Shown piece by piece: positions 5,394-5,432 of a stretch of DNA of 5,432 nucleotides. This DNA is from JBKPHS01 sp046729975. Its GTDB lineage: Bacteria > Actinomycetota > Thermoleophilia > Solirubrobacterales > Thermoleophilaceae. Location of the stretch: assembly GCA_046729975.1 (NCBI GenBank), contig JBKPHS010000165.1, forward strand, positions 1 through 5,432, written 5' to 3'. Position 1 is the stretch's first letter; the number at the start of each line of letters is the position of its first letter. The notes beneath the pieces are model-generated. The model saw only the letters and a list, made by a program, of their open reading frames with translations, was not told the origin of the DNA and made no database searches. A program made the translations under genes and the position numbers.

Positions 5394-5432
5394 CCGGCGC
5401 AGCTCAGACGAGGGCGGCGTGGGGGGGGGGGC
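5394..5432. other. Non-coding tail ending in poly-G
   Basis: The 39 bases after the spondin stop show no gene, ribosome binding site or terminator hairpin that I can support. They end in 11 consecutive G (5421-5431) followed by C. This looks more like a read or contig-end artefact than genomic sequence. Confidence 0.6.

Noticed and set aside
1..5432. CRISPR arrays, tRNA or rRNA genes, insertion sequences, attachment sites
   Set aside because: No regularly spaced repeats, tRNA-like cloverleaf, transposase motifs or terminal inverted repeats were seen on reading both strands.

Overview
The window is high-GC, densely packed bacterial DNA with strongly GC-ending codons. The gene content (a CysTWA sulfate transporter, a cysteine-free Rrf2 regulator, an OmpR-type two-component pair and a secreted Spondin_N protein) suggests a high-GC actinobacterium. 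A deep branch such as Thermoleophilia is my best guess, based on family resemblance only; no rRNA or other taxonomic marker is present.

Region 1 (1-2370, + strand) is the distal part of a sulfate/thiosulfate ABC importer operon. It holds the 3' part of cysT (its 5' end lies before the window), then cysW and cysA. The genes overlap by 11 bp and 1 bp, so they are almost certainly one transcript and translationally coupled. CysT and CysW form the membrane channel and CysA is the ATPase. The periplasmic/lipoprotein sulfate-binding protein is not in the window and presumably lies upstream.

Region 2 (2335-2793, - strand) is an Rrf2-family repressor whose 3' end overlaps the end of cysA by 36 bp, tail to tail. 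It has no cysteine, so it cannot ligate a cluster as IscR or NsrR do. With a sulfate transporter beside it, a CymR-like role in sulfur control is a reasonable inference.

Region 3 (2794-2883) is a 90-bp divergent intergenic region. It contains an imperfect 15+11+15 inverted repeat whose arms coincide with a possible -35/-10 pair for the Rrf2 gene.

Region 4 (2884-5393, + strand) is an OmpR/PhoB-type response regulator, a histidine kinase beginning at a GTG that overlaps the regulator stop by 4 bp, and, after an 81-bp gap, a secreted Spondin_N protein with a strong ribosome binding site. The gap begins with two 7-bp direct repeats at 11-bp spacing, the architecture used by PhoB-type regulators. 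I infer that the secreted protein may be an output of this two-component system. The kinase has three membrane segments and almost no extracytoplasmic sensor loop.

The last 39 bases hold no gene and end in a run of 11 G, which looks like a contig-end sequencing artefact. I found no RNA genes, mobile elements or CRISPR arrays. The genes belong to known families; the less ordinary points are the regulatory repeats and the kinase-spondin pairing.
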